Source: Pseudomonadota bacterium (lineage in GTDB: Bacteria > Myxococcota_A > UBA9160 > JADFDR01). From it: 64,000 nucleotides of DNA. Position numbers and translations under genes: made by a program. The stretch is from the NCBI GenBank assembly GCA_003353845.1, contig PIVT01000003.1:48475-112474 (forward strand), written 5' to 3'. The notes beneath the pieces are model-generated. The model saw nothing but the letters and a program-made list of their open reading frames with translations. It made no database searches and was not told where the DNA came from. Of this stretch, positions 17,268 to 26,505 are shown in pieces; positions within the stretch are counted from its first letter, which is position 1; each line of letters begins with the position of its first letter.

Positions 17268-18950
17268 ATGAGCAGCAGTGAAGAGACACCTAGCAATTTC
17301 ATCTACGACATCATCCGTGATGATCTCAAGTCAGGAAAGAACGACGGTCGTCTGATGACGCGCTTTCCTCCTGAGCCCAATGGATACCTTCACATTGGCC
17401 ATGCCAAATCCATTTGCGTCAATTTCAATGCCAGGACCTTGAAAGAAGGTGCCATATGTAACCTGCGCTTTGACGACACCAACCCCGCTGCCGAAGACGT
17501 GGAGTATGTTGACTCCATTAAAGAGGATGTACGCTGGCTGGGCTTTGATTGGGGAGGAAATATTTTCTTCGCCTCCGACTATTTCGAAACGCTTTATCAA
17601 TTCGCCCAGCGCCTGATTCAGGATGGGAAAGCCTATGTCGACAGCCAGAGCATCGAAGACATTCGGAAAAACCGAGGGGATTTTTACAAGCCCGGGGTCA
17701 ACAGCGCTTACCGTGATCGATCGGTGGAGGAAAACCTGGATTTGTTTCAACGGATGAGGGCCGGCGAGTTCGACGAAGGCAGTCATGTGCTGCGGGCCAA
17801 GATTGACATGGCCTCACCAGACTTAAACCTTCGAGACCCCTTGATGTACCGTATCCGCAAGACGACCCACCATCGCACGGGAGACGCCTGGCCCATCTAC
17901 CCCATTTACGACTTTGCCCATGGCTTGAGCGATGCCATTGAGGGCATCACCCACTCCATTTGCACCTTGGAATTCCAAGACCACCGCCCCCTCTACAACT
18001 GGTTCGTTGAGAACACAGGTCCGGGAAATCAACCCCAGCAAATCGAATTCGCCAGGCTCAATCTCACCTACACGATCCTGAGCAAGCGAAACCTGCAGAA
18101 ACTGGTCGAGAGCAAGCGGGTCGGCGGCTGGGATGACCCGCGCATGCCCACTGTAAGTGGTCTCCGGCGGCGGGGGTATACAGCTGCGTCCATTACCAAT
18201 TTCTGCGAGCGCATCGGTGTCACCAAACGCGATACCGTCGTCGACGTTGGACTTTTGGAACACAGCATTCGCGAAGATTTGAACGCGAAGGCACCGCGCG
18301 TCTTAGCCGTTCTGCGTCCCTTGCGCGTCGTCATCGAGAACATGCCTGAGGGCGAAGTCCATGAATTCGAGGCCCCCTATCACCCCAAGGATGAAAGCTT
18401 TGGCAATCGAATTGTTCCGCTCTCACGCGTGATCTACATTGAGCGAGATGATTTCCTGGAAGACCCCCCTGGAAAATTCAAACGTCTGGCACCGGGCCGT
18501 GAGGTACGCCTTCGCTACGCCTGTCTGATTACCTGCAACGAGGTTGTCAAAGACGACGCGGGTGAAATCATCGAACTGCGCTGTACCTGGGACCCTGAAT
18601 CTCTGGGTGGCATGCCCGCCGACGGTCGCAAGGTCAAAGGAACTATCCACTGGGTCTCTGCTGCGCACGCGATTCCTGCCCGGGTGAACCTTTACGATCG
18701 ACTATTCAATAAAGAAAATCCCATGTCCAATCCTGATGGCGTAGACTTTCTTGATAACTTAAATCCGGACTCCATGGAGACGCTCAACGAATGCCTTGTC
18801 GAACCCAGCCTCAGCAGCGCGAAACCGGGCGATCACTTCCAGTTTGAACGCACCGGATATTTCAATCTCGACCCTCTAGCCGCTAAAGGTAGCTACCAAT
18901 TTAATCGAACCATCACCCTGCGCGATACGTGGGCGAAAAAGGGTTCCTGA
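17268..18950 (+). CDS. glnS: Glutamine--tRNA ligase
   Basis: 560 residues, the usual bacterial GlnRS length. The class I catalytic core shows [15 protein letters not shown] with HIGH at 42-45, and the KMSKS-equivalent ILSKRNL near residue 270. The GlnRS-specific anticodon-binding beta-barrel region follows (the [12 protein letters not shown] and [10 protein letters not shown] segments). It charges tRNA-Gln with glutamine in the cytoplasm; its presence means this organism need not rely on the amidotransferase route for Gln-tRNA. The phosphofructokinase ATG begins 2 bases after its stop, so the two are probably cotranscribed. Assignment is secure. Confidence 0.97.
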   Translation: MSSSEETPSNFIYDIIRDDLKSGKNDGRLMTRFPPEPNGYLHIGHAKSICVNFNARTLKEGAICNLRFDDTNPAAEDVEYVDSIKEDVRWLGFDWGGNIFFASDYFETLYQFAQRLIQDGKAYVDSQSIEDIRKNRGDFYKPGVNSAYRDRSVEENLDLFQRMRAGEFDEGSHVLRAKIDMASPDLNLRDPLMYRIRKTTHHRTGDAWPIYPIYDFAHGLSDAIEGITHSICTLEFQDHRPLYNWFVENTGPGNQPQQIEFARLNLTYTILSKRNLQKLVESKRVGGWDDPRMPTVSGLRRRGYTAASITNFCERIGVTKRDTVVDVGLLEHSIREDLNAKAPRVLAVLRPLRVVIENMPEGEVHEFEAPYHPKDESFGNRIVPLSRVIYIERDDFLEDPPGKFKRLAPGREVRLRYACLITCNEVVKDDAGEIIELRCTWDPESLGGMPADGRKVKGTIHWVSAAHAIPARVNLYDRLFNKENPMSNPDGVDFLDNLNPDSMETLNECLVEPSLSSAKPGDHFQFERTGYFNLDPLAAKGSYQFNRTITLRDTWAKKGS

Positions 18951-18952
18951 CA

Positions 18953-20281
18953 ATGAGATTCGGTGACGTCAATACTGAGATTGAAACACTTGGACCCCCC
19001 TGTGTTCCCTCCCCACTACTTGAAAACGAGGCTAAGGGTTCCCTTGCTTCTTTTGTCGCCGAGGACGACCGCGTCATTGTCGATGTGAACGCGAAGCGCC
19101 ACAAGCAACGTACTCAAGAAGGTATCGAACCGCTTTGTTTTGAACTCGCTGGCCCGCGAGAGCAACTCTTCTTCAACCCCGCCAATGTCAAAGCCGGTTT
19201 GGTTACCTGTGGTGGCCTGTGCCCTGGCTTAAACGACATCATTCGTGCTGTGGTGCTTGAGCTTTATCATTGCTACCACGTCGAAGACATCTTCGGGTTT
19301 CGCCATGGCTTGCAGGGGTTCATCCCTTCCTACGGGCACGAAGTTGTCCATTTGGGCCCGAAAAGCGTGGCACCGATCCTCGACCTGGGCGGAACCATTC
19401 TCGGCTCTTCACGTGGACCTCAAAATATCGACGACGTCGTCACTCGCTTAGAAGAACTTGGCATCAATATCCTCTTCATGATCGGCGGCGACGGCACCCT
19501 TGTCGCATCCATGAAAATCGCAGAGGAGGTGTCCCGTCGAGGCCTCCCGATTTCAGTCATCGGCATTCCCAAAACCATTGACAACGATATCTACTTGCTG
19601 GCCCGCTCTTTTGGTTTCGACACCTCCGTGGGAATCGCAACTCGATCTATTGAGGCAGCTCACAACGAAGCCCGAGGCTATGTGAACGGCATCGGATTGA
19701 TTAAGTTGATGGGTAGAGAATCCGGGTTTATCGCAGCGAGTGCAGCCCTGGCGAGACAAGATGTCAACTTCGTACTTATTCCGGAGGTTGATTTCGACCT
19801 GGAGGGACCTTCTGGCTTTCTGGATGAGCTTGAACAACGACTGGCAGATCGCAAGCATGCCGTCATCGTCGTCGCCGAAGGCGCCGGACAGAAGTTTTTT
19901 AGCGAACAAAAAAATGAGAGAGACCCATCAGGGAACCCTGTTCTGCACGATATCGGTACCTTTCTAAAACAAAAAATCAATGAACATTTTTCCAAGAAAA
20001 ATATCGACATTGCCCTGAAATATATCGATCCCAGTTACATTATCCGAAGCTTACCGGCCAACCCCAACGATCGAATTTTCTGTAGTTTTCTTGGAAGAGA
20101 CGCCGTTCATGCCGGCATGGCTGGAAAGACCAATATGTTTGTCGGCAACTGGAACAACCACTTCGTGCACGTCCCCATCAGCGCCTCCGCGGGGTTGCGA
20201 AAGAAAGTGGAATCTAGCGGAAAACTATGGCGCACGGTCCTTGAAGCCACAGGACAAGGCTCCCTCATCTCAACAGGCTGA
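18953..20281 (+). CDS. 6-phosphofructokinase, ATP-type motif
   Basis: 442 residues from ATG 18953; a GTG at 18929 would overlap glnS and is less likely. The N-terminal extension of about 90 residues precedes the core, which starts TCGGLCPGLNDIIRAVV. Phosphate-donor motifs are GGDGT (about 178-182), as in ATP-using enzymes (the PPi type has GGDDS), and PKTIDND near 205. This combination and the long N-terminus resemble the plant and spirochaete long-form PFK group rather than E. coli PfkA. It phosphorylates fructose 6-phosphate in glycolysis. Donor preference is inferred from one residue and should be held loosely. It follows glnS by 2 bases. Confidence 0.9.
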   Translation: MRFGDVNTEIETLGPPCVPSPLLENEAKGSLASFVAEDDRVIVDVNAKRHKQRTQEGIEPLCFELAGPREQLFFNPANVKAGLVTCGGLCPGLNDIIRAVVLELYHCYHVEDIFGFRHGLQGFIPSYGHEVVHLGPKSVAPILDLGGTILGSSRGPQNIDDVVTRLEELGINILFMIGGDGTLVASMKIAEEVSRRGLPISVIGIPKTIDNDIYLLARSFGFDTSVGIATRSIEAAHNEARGYVNGIGLIKLMGRESGFIAASAALARQDVNFVLIPEVDFDLEGPSGFLDELEQRLADRKHAVIVVAEGAGQKFFSEQKNERDPSGNPVLHDIGTFLKQKINEHFSKKNIDIALKYIDPSYIIRSLPANPNDRIFCSFLGRDAVHAGMAGKTNMFVGNWNNHFVHVPISASAGLRKKVESSGKLWRTVLEATGQGSLISTG

Positions 20282-20434
20282 ACCCGAAGCAGAGAGCCTG
20301 AAAGAACTCAGAGCTCCTTTCAATATTTTATCGCCGACCAAGCTGAAAGACGCTGCACTCCTCTGCTTTATACGTGTTAGTATGCGTTAGTAGGCATTGA
20401 CAGATCTCAGTTTTGCAGAGGGAGAGCCCACCTC

Positions 20435-20905
20435 ATGACCCCCCAAAAAAAGCTTGCCGTCGACATCATGATTCGAGACATCATCAAAGTTGATCCTCTT
20501 ACACCGCTCACTGATTTGAGCCGATTGTTCGTCGAAGAAGAAATAAGCGGTGCACCGGTCACCGACGAAGAGGGGCGGCTGCTAGGGGTGGTCTCGGCCA
20601 TGGACGTGCTGCGCGTGATCGAACAAGAACACGACTCGCCTTCCAACGACCCCACCTACTTTCGCGAGACCCTTGAGTTTTCAGGCCCCGACTGGATGCC
20701 TGTCGCTGAAGACTTCCAGGATCGCCTGGCCGAGCTTACCGTTTCTGACGCCATGCAAACTTCGGTGGTTACCGTCCATGAAGAAACCCCCATCCGTGAG
20801 GTCGCGAAGCTTCTGAGTAGCTACCGGATTCACCGCGTACTCGTCGTTCGTGAGGATTTCTTGGTGGGCTTGATCACCACATTTGAATTGATTTCAGAAC
20901 TCTAA
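20435..20905 (+). CDS. Two-CBS-domain protein
   Basis: 156 residues forming a single Bateman module. CBS1 is about 8-65 (MIRDIIKVDPLTPLTDLSRLF, with GAPVTDEEGRLLGVVSAMD) and CBS2 about 100-156 (AMQTSVVTVHEETPIREVA, with HRVLVVREDFLVGLIT). Such free-standing pairs usually bind adenine nucleotides and regulate a partner protein, which is not evident here. A purine-rich site (GAGGGAGAG) lies 10 to 18 bases before the ATG. It follows the phosphofructokinase gene by 153 bases. A second CBS protein is at 42832-43245. Confidence 0.92.
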   Translation: MTPQKKLAVDIMIRDIIKVDPLTPLTDLSRLFVEEEISGAPVTDEEGRLLGVVSAMDVLRVIEQEHDSPSNDPTYFRETLEFSGPDWMPVAEDFQDRLAELTVSDAMQTSVVTVHEETPIREVAKLLSSYRIHRVLVVREDFLVGLITTFELISEL

Positions 20906-20987
20906 AAGTTTTAGTTCAGTCGCCAAATCTCTTGATGTAGGATGGCCTGGAAGTGATCGGCCATTTCACCATGGGGATCTCTCATTC

Positions 20988-22457
20988 ATGGCGCATTACA
21001 ACTACGAACGGCTCTCCGATCGAGACAACGCCTTTCTGATTTGGGAACGACCTGGTTTACCCATGCACGTCGGCTTGCTTCAGATTTTTGAAGCCAAACC
21101 CCTTAAAAACAAGCATAACGGCGTCGATTTTGAGGCCATTCGGCGACTGGTGGAGGCCATGCTTTACCGTGTCCCGCGCCACCGCCAAAAATTGGCATGG
21201 ATCCCTGTCGATCGACACGCGGTATGGATTGATGACCCTCACTTCAACCCCAAATACCATATTCGGCACACCAGTCTGCCCCGACCCGGAACAGAATCCC
21301 AATTAAAGGAATTCATGGGGCGAATCATGGCGCAACCCCTGGATCGGGCCAAACCACTCTGGGAACTCTGGGTCGTCGAGGGCCTGGGCAGCGCGCGCTT
21401 TGCCATCATCCTGAAAACCCACCACTGCATGGATGACGACGGGCTTGCGGGGATGGGACTCGTCAGCAAGATATTTTCTTCCAATCCTCACTCCGAGATT
21501 CCCACTGTGCCAGCGTTTCACCCCCGTCCGGTACCCCCGGGCCTCGATCTTTGGAAAGATGAAATCAAGCTGCGTGCCCTACAACCACTGTGGGCCTCCC
21601 GAGACTTGGGCCAGCTTCTTCGTAAAGCAAGCGATGTCAGCAGGGATTTTGCAGAACACGCGCGTGGCCTCGGCGATTTCTTGGGCTGGAAGTTTTCTCC
21701 CGCCTCTGCCTCTCCCCTCAATGGGCCCGTCGGCCCCAATCGCCTTTTTGAGGGCATCCAAATCCCCTACGCCGAATTCAAGGAGGTGAACCACGCCCTC
21801 GCCTCTTCAGTAAACGATGTGATTTTGGCAACCGTAACAGGCGCTCTGCGCAACTACATGCTGGAACACCAGGTGAACCCCGATGCTCTCGATTTTCGCG
21901 TCGAGGTTCCCGTTGATGTGCGCCACAATGAGGACTCCGCCTCGGGTAGCGACATTTCGTCCTGGATTGTACCCATGCCTCTTTCCGAAGCAGACCCCCT
22001 TCAGCAGGTCGAAGCGATTCGCGAAGCTACGAAAACCGTTATGCACAGTGATCACAACGAAGTCATCGATACACTCTATAGCTTCCTGGACTGGCTTCGC
22101 TTCGACGTACAGTCTGCCTCAAAGACTGCTGTGAATATGATGGTCGGCGCGATCCCAGGCCCACGGACCCCACTCTACCTCTTGGAATCACGCATGCTCG
22201 AGGCCTACCCCCTGATTCCCTTGTTCGACAATCTGGGCCTGAGCATTGGTATCTACAATTACGACGGGGTCGTCTTTTGGGGACTCAATGCCGATTACGA
22301 TCGCATCCCCGACCTCAAGCGCTTTGCCGATCTTATCCAAAGTTCTTTCGACAGCATTCTAGAAGCCGCCAAGCAGAGAACGGCAAAGGCCACTCCTCAA
22401 AAGAGCAGACCCAAGCCCACTCGAAGGCCTTCTCAAATTCATTCTACCCGGGCTTGA
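20988..22457 (+). CDS. Wax ester synthase / diacylglycerol acyltransferase (WS/DGAT)
   Basis: 489 residues, normal for the family. Conserved elements are the PLW motif (123-125), the SSVNDVILA segment in the middle, and the late IPGP block. WS/DGAT enzymes esterify acyl-CoA with fatty alcohols or diacylglycerol to make storage wax esters or triacylglycerol at the inner face of the membrane. The catalytic motif, normally HHxxxDG, reads HHCMDDDG (145-152), one residue longer than the consensus. I checked the codons (cac cac tgc atg gat gac gac ggg). The tail after about 465 is basic and low complexity. Family is sure; activity depends on tolerance of the insertion. Confidence 0.92.
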   Translation: MAHYNYERLSDRDNAFLIWERPGLPMHVGLLQIFEAKPLKNKHNGVDFEAIRRLVEAMLYRVPRHRQKLAWIPVDRHAVWIDDPHFNPKYHIRHTSLPRPGTESQLKEFMGRIMAQPLDRAKPLWELWVVEGLGSARFAIILKTHHCMDDDGLAGMGLVSKIFSSNPHSEIPTVPAFHPRPVPPGLDLWKDEIKLRALQPLWASRDLGQLLRKASDVSRDFAEHARGLGDFLGWKFSPASASPLNGPVGPNRLFEGIQIPYAEFKEVNHALASSVNDVILATVTGALRNYMLEHQVNPDALDFRVEVPVDVRHNEDSASGSDISSWIVPMPLSEADPLQQVEAIREATKTVMHSDHNEVIDTLYSFLDWLRFDVQSASKTAVNMMVGAIPGPRTPLYLLESRMLEAYPLIPLFDNLGLSIGIYNYDGVVFWGLNADYDRIPDLKRFADLIQSSFDSILEAAKQRTAKATPQKSRPKPTRRPSQIHSTRA

Positions 22458-22472
22458 GTTTCCACTTCGAGC

Positions 22473-23552
22473 CTAGCCCGCAGGACTATTGGTTCTTCCT
22501 TCAAAATCGCTATCTACACGAATCTTTCCATAGGCTTCAATGGCCGGTGCCATCTCCTTGGGTGTACTCGCATGAAGTACGATGCCGTCGGCACCTGCCT
22601 TGAACTGATCCTGAAAACGCTCGGCACATTGCTCGGGGGTTCCCACAGCTGCTGGCAACCACTCTTCAGGAATCTCTTTGGCCAACTCCGCCAGCTGCTC
22701 TGTGCTGCAGAGACTGTCCACCCCCCCCAGTAGATTTGCAACGATGGGATGTTTGCGAAAATCTTCAAGCACTTTGGGATCCCAACCATTCACTTGGACC
22801 AGCATCTCCGCGTAAATCGGTGCCTGCATATAAGTCGCCATACGCGCAACGATGTAATGCAAGCGCTGTTCCTCGCTGAGGTTGCAACAGGTCGCCAGCA
22901 CGGTCCAAACCTTTACCGAACCAGGTTCCCGACCTGCAGCCTCTTCGCCCCGCCTGACATGCTCAATGCAGCGCGTCACCGTTTCGTCGCTAAGAAAGGT
23001 CGTGAGTAAAACAGCATCGAAATGCTTACCCGCAAACTCCATGGTCTTGGGGCCAATACCACACATGACAAGGGGAATCTTTTCATCCAACCAATCCGAC
23101 ATGTGTAGATACGGAAATTTTCCGGCAGGTCCATCGTGACCCATCACTCTCCCACCAGACCAGAGCGTTCGCCAAATTCCAATGACATCTTCCATCTGAG
23201 AAAAATTAATTTTGGGCAAGCCCCACATGCCCATGCGGAAATCAAATCCTCGACCAATCCCCAAGGCAAAGCGGCCCCCTGTCATGCGACTAACAGTTGT
23301 CGCGAGGCCAGCTGTCACGATGGGGTGTCGCGTATTGTGATTCGTCGCACCTGTACAAACAAAAAGATCCTTCGAACATGCTCCGGCAGCTCCACACAGG
23401 GCCCCAATCTCTTTCACATCGAAGCGCTCCGAAATCCAAGCCGATCCCAACCCCAGTGCTTCCGCATCTGCGATTTCCGTAATTAGATCCGCAGGCGTCC
23501 TGGTATGCCCGGCCAAGGTGTAGAAGCCCAATTCAGGGAACTTGGATGTCAT
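22473..23552 (-). CDS. LLM-class (probably F420-dependent) oxidoreductase
   Basis: 359 residues with the luciferase-like TIM-barrel pattern. The N-terminus is LGFYTLAGHTRTP, then a GSAWISERF segment after the first helix, a VSRMTGGRFALGIGRG phosphate-binding region, and a C-terminal VGTPEQCAERFQDQFKAGAD region. This matches the TIGR03857-type subfamily annotated as probable F420-dependent oxidoreductases. Cofactor could be F420 or FMN; no F420 biosynthesis gene is in the window. The substrate is unknown. It converges on the WS/DGAT gene with a 15-base gap and has its own upstream region of 347 bases. Confidence 0.85.
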   Translation of the reverse strand: MTSKFPELGFYTLAGHTRTPADLITEIADAEALGLGSAWISERFDVKEIGALCGAAGACSKDLFVCTGATNHNTRHPIVTAGLATTVSRMTGGRFALGIGRGFDFRMGMWGLPKINFSQMEDVIGIWRTLWSGGRVMGHDGPAGKFPYLHMSDWLDEKIPLVMCGIGPKTMEFAGKHFDAVLLTTFLSDETVTRCIEHVRRGEEAAGREPGSVKVWTVLATCCNLSEEQRLHYIVARMATYMQAPIYAEMLVQVNGWDPKVLEDFRKHPIVANLLGGVDSLCSTEQLAELAKEIPEEWLPAAVGTPEQCAERFQDQFKAGADGIVLHASTPKEMAPAIEAYGKIRVDSDFEGRTNSPAG

Positions 23553-23899
23553 CGGTCAGAAACTCCTTCGGTTTTGGCGGTGAACGCTGCCATCGTCCAA
23601 CCCGCCTTTGAGGTCGGTCAAGGCTTGGATGTTTAGAGCATCTCTAAATCCTAAAAGCCCGAAAACGGCTCAAGGAGCGTATCAGGATTGGGGGTTCAGC
23701 GCCCTTGGTGTGGCAAGAGAGCGCACCCGTCCCAGGCAAGCTGCCTCGTAACCAACCGGAAATAATATAAAAAGTTTATCTTTTCACATTTTTCTATTTT
23801 GAAAACGCTTGTCATTTTCATTTGTGGTGCTAAAACTACTCCTCATAAAAGATCGGCCAGGATGCCGGTCCATACCAACACTCTTTTCGGAGCTTAGAG
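23553..23899. other. Intergenic region with AT-rich regulatory end
   Basis: A 347-base gap between the divergent LLM oxidoreductase and porin genes. The left 200 bases hold nothing I recognise. The right 140 bases are strongly AT-rich and contain the promoter and Fur-box-like sequence at 23801-23836. A six-pair hairpin with one G-T pair (ATCGGC/GCCGGT) lies in the porin leader near 23850-23870. Confidence 0.5.
23801..23836 (+). promoter_or_regulatory. Fur-box-like operator over a sigma-70-type promoter
   Basis: GAAAACGCTTGTCATTTTC (23801-23819) matches the 19-base Fur consensus GATAATGATAATCATTATC at 13 positions by my count and is flanked to give a TGAAAA...ATTTTCA dyad. It overlaps the -35 TTGTCA (23809-23814), which is followed after 16 bases by TAAAAC (23831-23836). 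A repressor bound here would block polymerase. This suggests iron control of the porin-FMN-PepSY genes; binding is inferred. Confidence 0.5.
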
Positions 23900-25132
23900 A
23901 TGACCACAAGTAAAACCACCCTGAATGCAGCCTTCTTGCTAATCCCTGCCCTGTTCCTCGTCGCCACGCTCGCCCAAGCCGCCGAAACTCCCCCAAGCAA
24001 CGCCGAAATCTGGCAGATCTTGCAGGAGCAACGAGAACTCATTGAGGCCCAAACCAAAGAGATCCAGCGACTCAACGAAAAGCTGGAGGCCACGGGGGAA
24101 ATCGTAGACCGTGTCGAGCTACAAGCCGCAAGCGCTGAAGGGGCTCACCCCTTTGCCAACACCACCATTGGCGGGTATGGCGAGTTGCACTACAACAATC
24201 TCACGAATCAAAAGAGTGGTGGAGACAACAAAGACGAGCTTGATTTTCATCGCTTTGTGCTCTTCTTCGGGCACGAGTTCAACGAAAATATTCGCTTCTT
24301 CTCCGAATTAGAGTTGGAGCACTCGATCTCCGGGGATGACCAGAACGGAGAGGTTGAACTGGAGCAAGCCTTTCTTGAGTTCGATCTTTCCGAGCGATAC
24401 ACCGCCAAGACAGGCCTTTTCCTCATGCCCGTTGGTATCCTCAACGAGACCCATGAACCCACTACCTTTTACGGTACCGAACGAAACCCTGTTGAGAAGA
24501 ACATCATTCCCAGCACCTGGTGGGAAGGTGGCGCTCTCTTCAATGCCAGGGTCGGCAACGGATTCAGTTTCGACCTCGCTGCTACCTCGGGTTTGAAAAC
24601 CGATAACTTTTCCATCCGAGGCGGTCGGCAAAAGGTATCCAAGGCCGATGTGTCTGACGGGGCCTTCACCGGCCGAGCCCTCTGGCGCGGCATTCCCGGT
24701 GTCGAACTGGGCCTGACGGCTCAATACCAAGAGAACCTTGCAGAAGACGGAATCCAGAGCACCTCGGCAACACTGCTCGAAGCTCACACCGTGATTCGCC
24801 GCGGACCCTATGGGTTGCGCGCACTTTACGCACGCTGGGATCTCGACTCCGACGCTGCTGAAGTGGGCGGCAAAGATGAGCAATACGGTTTCTATGTAGA
24901 GCCTTCCTACCAGATCAATGAACAATGGGGAACCTTCGCTCGCTTTAACGAATGGAACACCGCAGATGGAAGCGACGCGACGACCGATAATAAATACCAG
25001 CAATGGGACGCGGGCGTCAACTACTGGCCCCACCCCAACGTGGTACTCAAGTTCGATTACCAGAACCAGGATGCACCGAAGGGCAAGGATGAGTTCGATG
25101 GATTCAACTTAGGGATGGGATACCACTTCTAA
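23900..25132 (+). CDS. Outer-membrane porin, phosphate-selective O/P type with coiled-coil N-terminus
   Basis: 410 residues. Signal peptide ends near AQA (about residue 27). Residues 32-70 form a coiled coil (repeated Leu/Ile/Glu heptads, e.g. EIWQILQEQRELIEAQ), then a beta-barrel rich in alternating aromatic strands and ending in GMGYHF, whose terminal Phe is the Bam recognition signal. It resembles the OprO/OprP porin family, trimeric channels for anions or metal complexes. Here it lies behind a Fur-like operator and directly upstream of two redox proteins, so a role in passing an iron species is inferred rather than phosphate uptake. The next gene starts 1 base after its stop. Confidence 0.85.
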   Translation: MTTSKTTLNAAFLLIPALFLVATLAQAAETPPSNAEIWQILQEQRELIEAQTKEIQRLNEKLEATGEIVDRVELQAASAEGAHPFANTTIGGYGELHYNNLTNQKSGGDNKDELDFHRFVLFFGHEFNENIRFFSELELEHSISGDDQNGEVELEQAFLEFDLSERYTAKTGLFLMPVGILNETHEPTTFYGTERNPVEKNIIPSTWWEGGALFNARVGNGFSFDLAATSGLKTDNFSIRGGRQKVSKADVSDGAFTGRALWRGIPGVELGLTAQYQENLAEDGIQSTSATLLEAHTVIRRGPYGLRALYARWDLDSDAAEVGGKDEQYGFYVEPSYQINEQWGTFARFNEWNTADGSDATTDNKYQQWDAGVNYWPHPNVVLKFDYQNQDAPKGKDEFDGFNLGMGYHF

Positions 25133-25133
25133 A

Positions 25134-25736
25134 GTGAAACGAAAAGGCACCTCAACAGCGCGGGGTCACAGACCCGGCGAACTCTTGGGCAGAGTCGTTC
25201 ACCTGACACTTCTTGTGTTCATGGCAACGGCTCTGCTCAACAGCATTTCGGATTTAGCTACGGCGAATTCCGGGGTTTATCTCAGCCAAGAAGATTTTCT
25301 TACCCAGTCCTATCCCCAAGGCGTTCCTGAAGTACAAGTGGTTTGGGTTACGGGAGAACTCAAAGAGGCCATCACGGAGGCCCTGGGACACGAACTCGGG
25401 CGTCTTCGCATGCGCTATTGGGACGATGGCGAGCGAACAGCGTGGGTCCTGGAAGAGCTTGGAAAGGAAGAGCTCATTACCGTAGGAATCACAGTCCGTT
25501 TGGGAATCATCGACCAATTGGACATCTTGGTTTACCGGGAGAATCGTGGTTGGGAAGTTCGCCTGCCCTTCTTTACAAAGCAATTCTTCGGCATCACCCT
25601 GGATGAGGAAAATGCTCTAACACATAATGTCGACGGGATTTCGGGAGCCACCATGTCCGTAGATGCCGTAAAAGCCCTGGCCAAAGTTTCCATCCTCCTC
25701 GATCAACAAGTACAAGCGGAAAAATTCGGTGGCTAG
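25134..25736 (+). CDS. FMN-binding domain protein, probably flavinylated
   Basis: 200 residues from a GTG start one base after the porin stop. A basic N-terminus and a hydrophobic stretch (about 21-37) act as signal or anchor. The C-terminal half is an FMN_bind domain ending with DGISGATMS (167-175). The Ser-Gly-Ala-Thr motif is where ApbE attaches FMN covalently through phosphoester to the Thr (Thr173). Such domains carry electrons outside the inner membrane in Rnf, Nqr and extracytosolic electron-transfer systems. No apbE is in the window. The next gene is a PepSY protein, a known partner type for flavinylated proteins. Confidence 0.86.
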   Translation: MKRKGTSTARGHRPGELLGRVVHLTLLVFMATALLNSISDLATANSGVYLSQEDFLTQSYPQGVPEVQVVWVTGELKEAITEALGHELGRLRMRYWDDGERTAWVLEELGKEELITVGITVRLGIIDQLDILVYRENRGWEVRLPFFTKQFFGITLDEENALTHNVDGISGATMSVDAVKALAKVSILLDQQVQAEKFGG

Positions 25737-25737
25737 A

Positions 25738-26487
25738 ATGAATGTCTCGACACGCCAACGCTATGTAAAATCTCACCGCCTACTAGGATCCTGGGCCACC
25801 CTCGTCATCGTTTGGGTCGTACTAAGCGGCTGGATCCTCAATCACAGTCAGCGCCTCGGCTTAGATCAGGTTCAAATTTCGTCTGCCATTCTTCTCAACT
25901 GGTATGGGATGACGCCCGAGGGTGAACTGCACGCTTTTACTTTGGCTGACCACTGGCTCACAGAGCTCGACCATACGGTTTTTCTAAACGGGGAACCGAT
26001 CATCACCTTGAACGCGCCACTTCTTGGAGCTGTTCAACTTGAAGAGTTCGTTGCTTTTGGTTCCGAGCAAGAAATAGTGCTGGGAATTCTCGACCAGAAA
26101 CTAGAAATCGTCGACCGACTTCAACGGGACGCTTTACCGGGCCCCATTATCAGAGTAGGTGTGCGTGAGAATAAGGAACTATTGATCGAAACCCAGGGTG
26201 GAATTTTCAGGGCTAATGGGGATTTTATCCGTTGGAGCCCGGTCGATGCTGATTTGGCCATGAACGGAACCAACTGGAGCAACCCACAAAAGGCTCCCGA
26301 AGACCTCAGGGATACCGTCCTGAAGAATTACCGAGGAGAAGGGGTCTCCTTGTCACGGCTCATTACCGACCTTCACACAGGCCGTTTGTTTGGCGGCTTT
26401 GGATTCCTACTCACAGACCTGGCCGCCATCGTCATTTTGGTTTTGACGATCACGGGGTTCATCAATGGGTTGACGCGTAAGAGATAA
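25738..26487 (+). CDS. PepSY-associated membrane protein (two TM helices)
   Basis: 249 residues from ATG 25738, one base after the FMN-protein stop; GTG 25729 is an alternative that overlaps it. The first TM (about 14-35) carries histidines near both ends (SHRLLGSW and LNHSQ). The second TM near the C-terminus is preceded by TDLHTGRLF. This pattern is seen in PepSY_TM proteins, where histidines can ligate haem, and which act as transmembrane electron conduits or ferric reductases. The extracytoplasmic domain of about 160 residues lies between. Together with the covalent FMN protein and the porin this suggests periplasmic reduction of a metal or other acceptor. Convergent with the SDR gene (18-base gap). 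Confidence 0.82.
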   Translation: MNVSTRQRYVKSHRLLGSWATLVIVWVVLSGWILNHSQRLGLDQVQISSAILLNWYGMTPEGELHAFTLADHWLTELDHTVFLNGEPIITLNAPLLGAVQLEEFVAFGSEQEIVLGILDQKLEIVDRLQRDALPGPIIRVGVRENKELLIETQGGIFRANGDFIRWSPVDADLAMNGTNWSNPQKAPEDLRDTVLKNYRGEGVSLSRLITDLHTGRLFGGFGFLLTDLAAIVILVLTITGFINGLTRKR

Positions 26488-26505
26488 TTTGAGACGAGTG
26501 CTGCA

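Noticed and set aside
20397..20402. Perfect TTGACA before the CBS protein gene at 20435
   Set aside because: The sequence 16-18 bases downstream is GC/GA-rich with no -10 element, so it is not called a promoter.
24308..25033. 241-codon open frame on the minus strand
   Set aside because: Antisense to the porin gene; no signal, motif or ribosome site.
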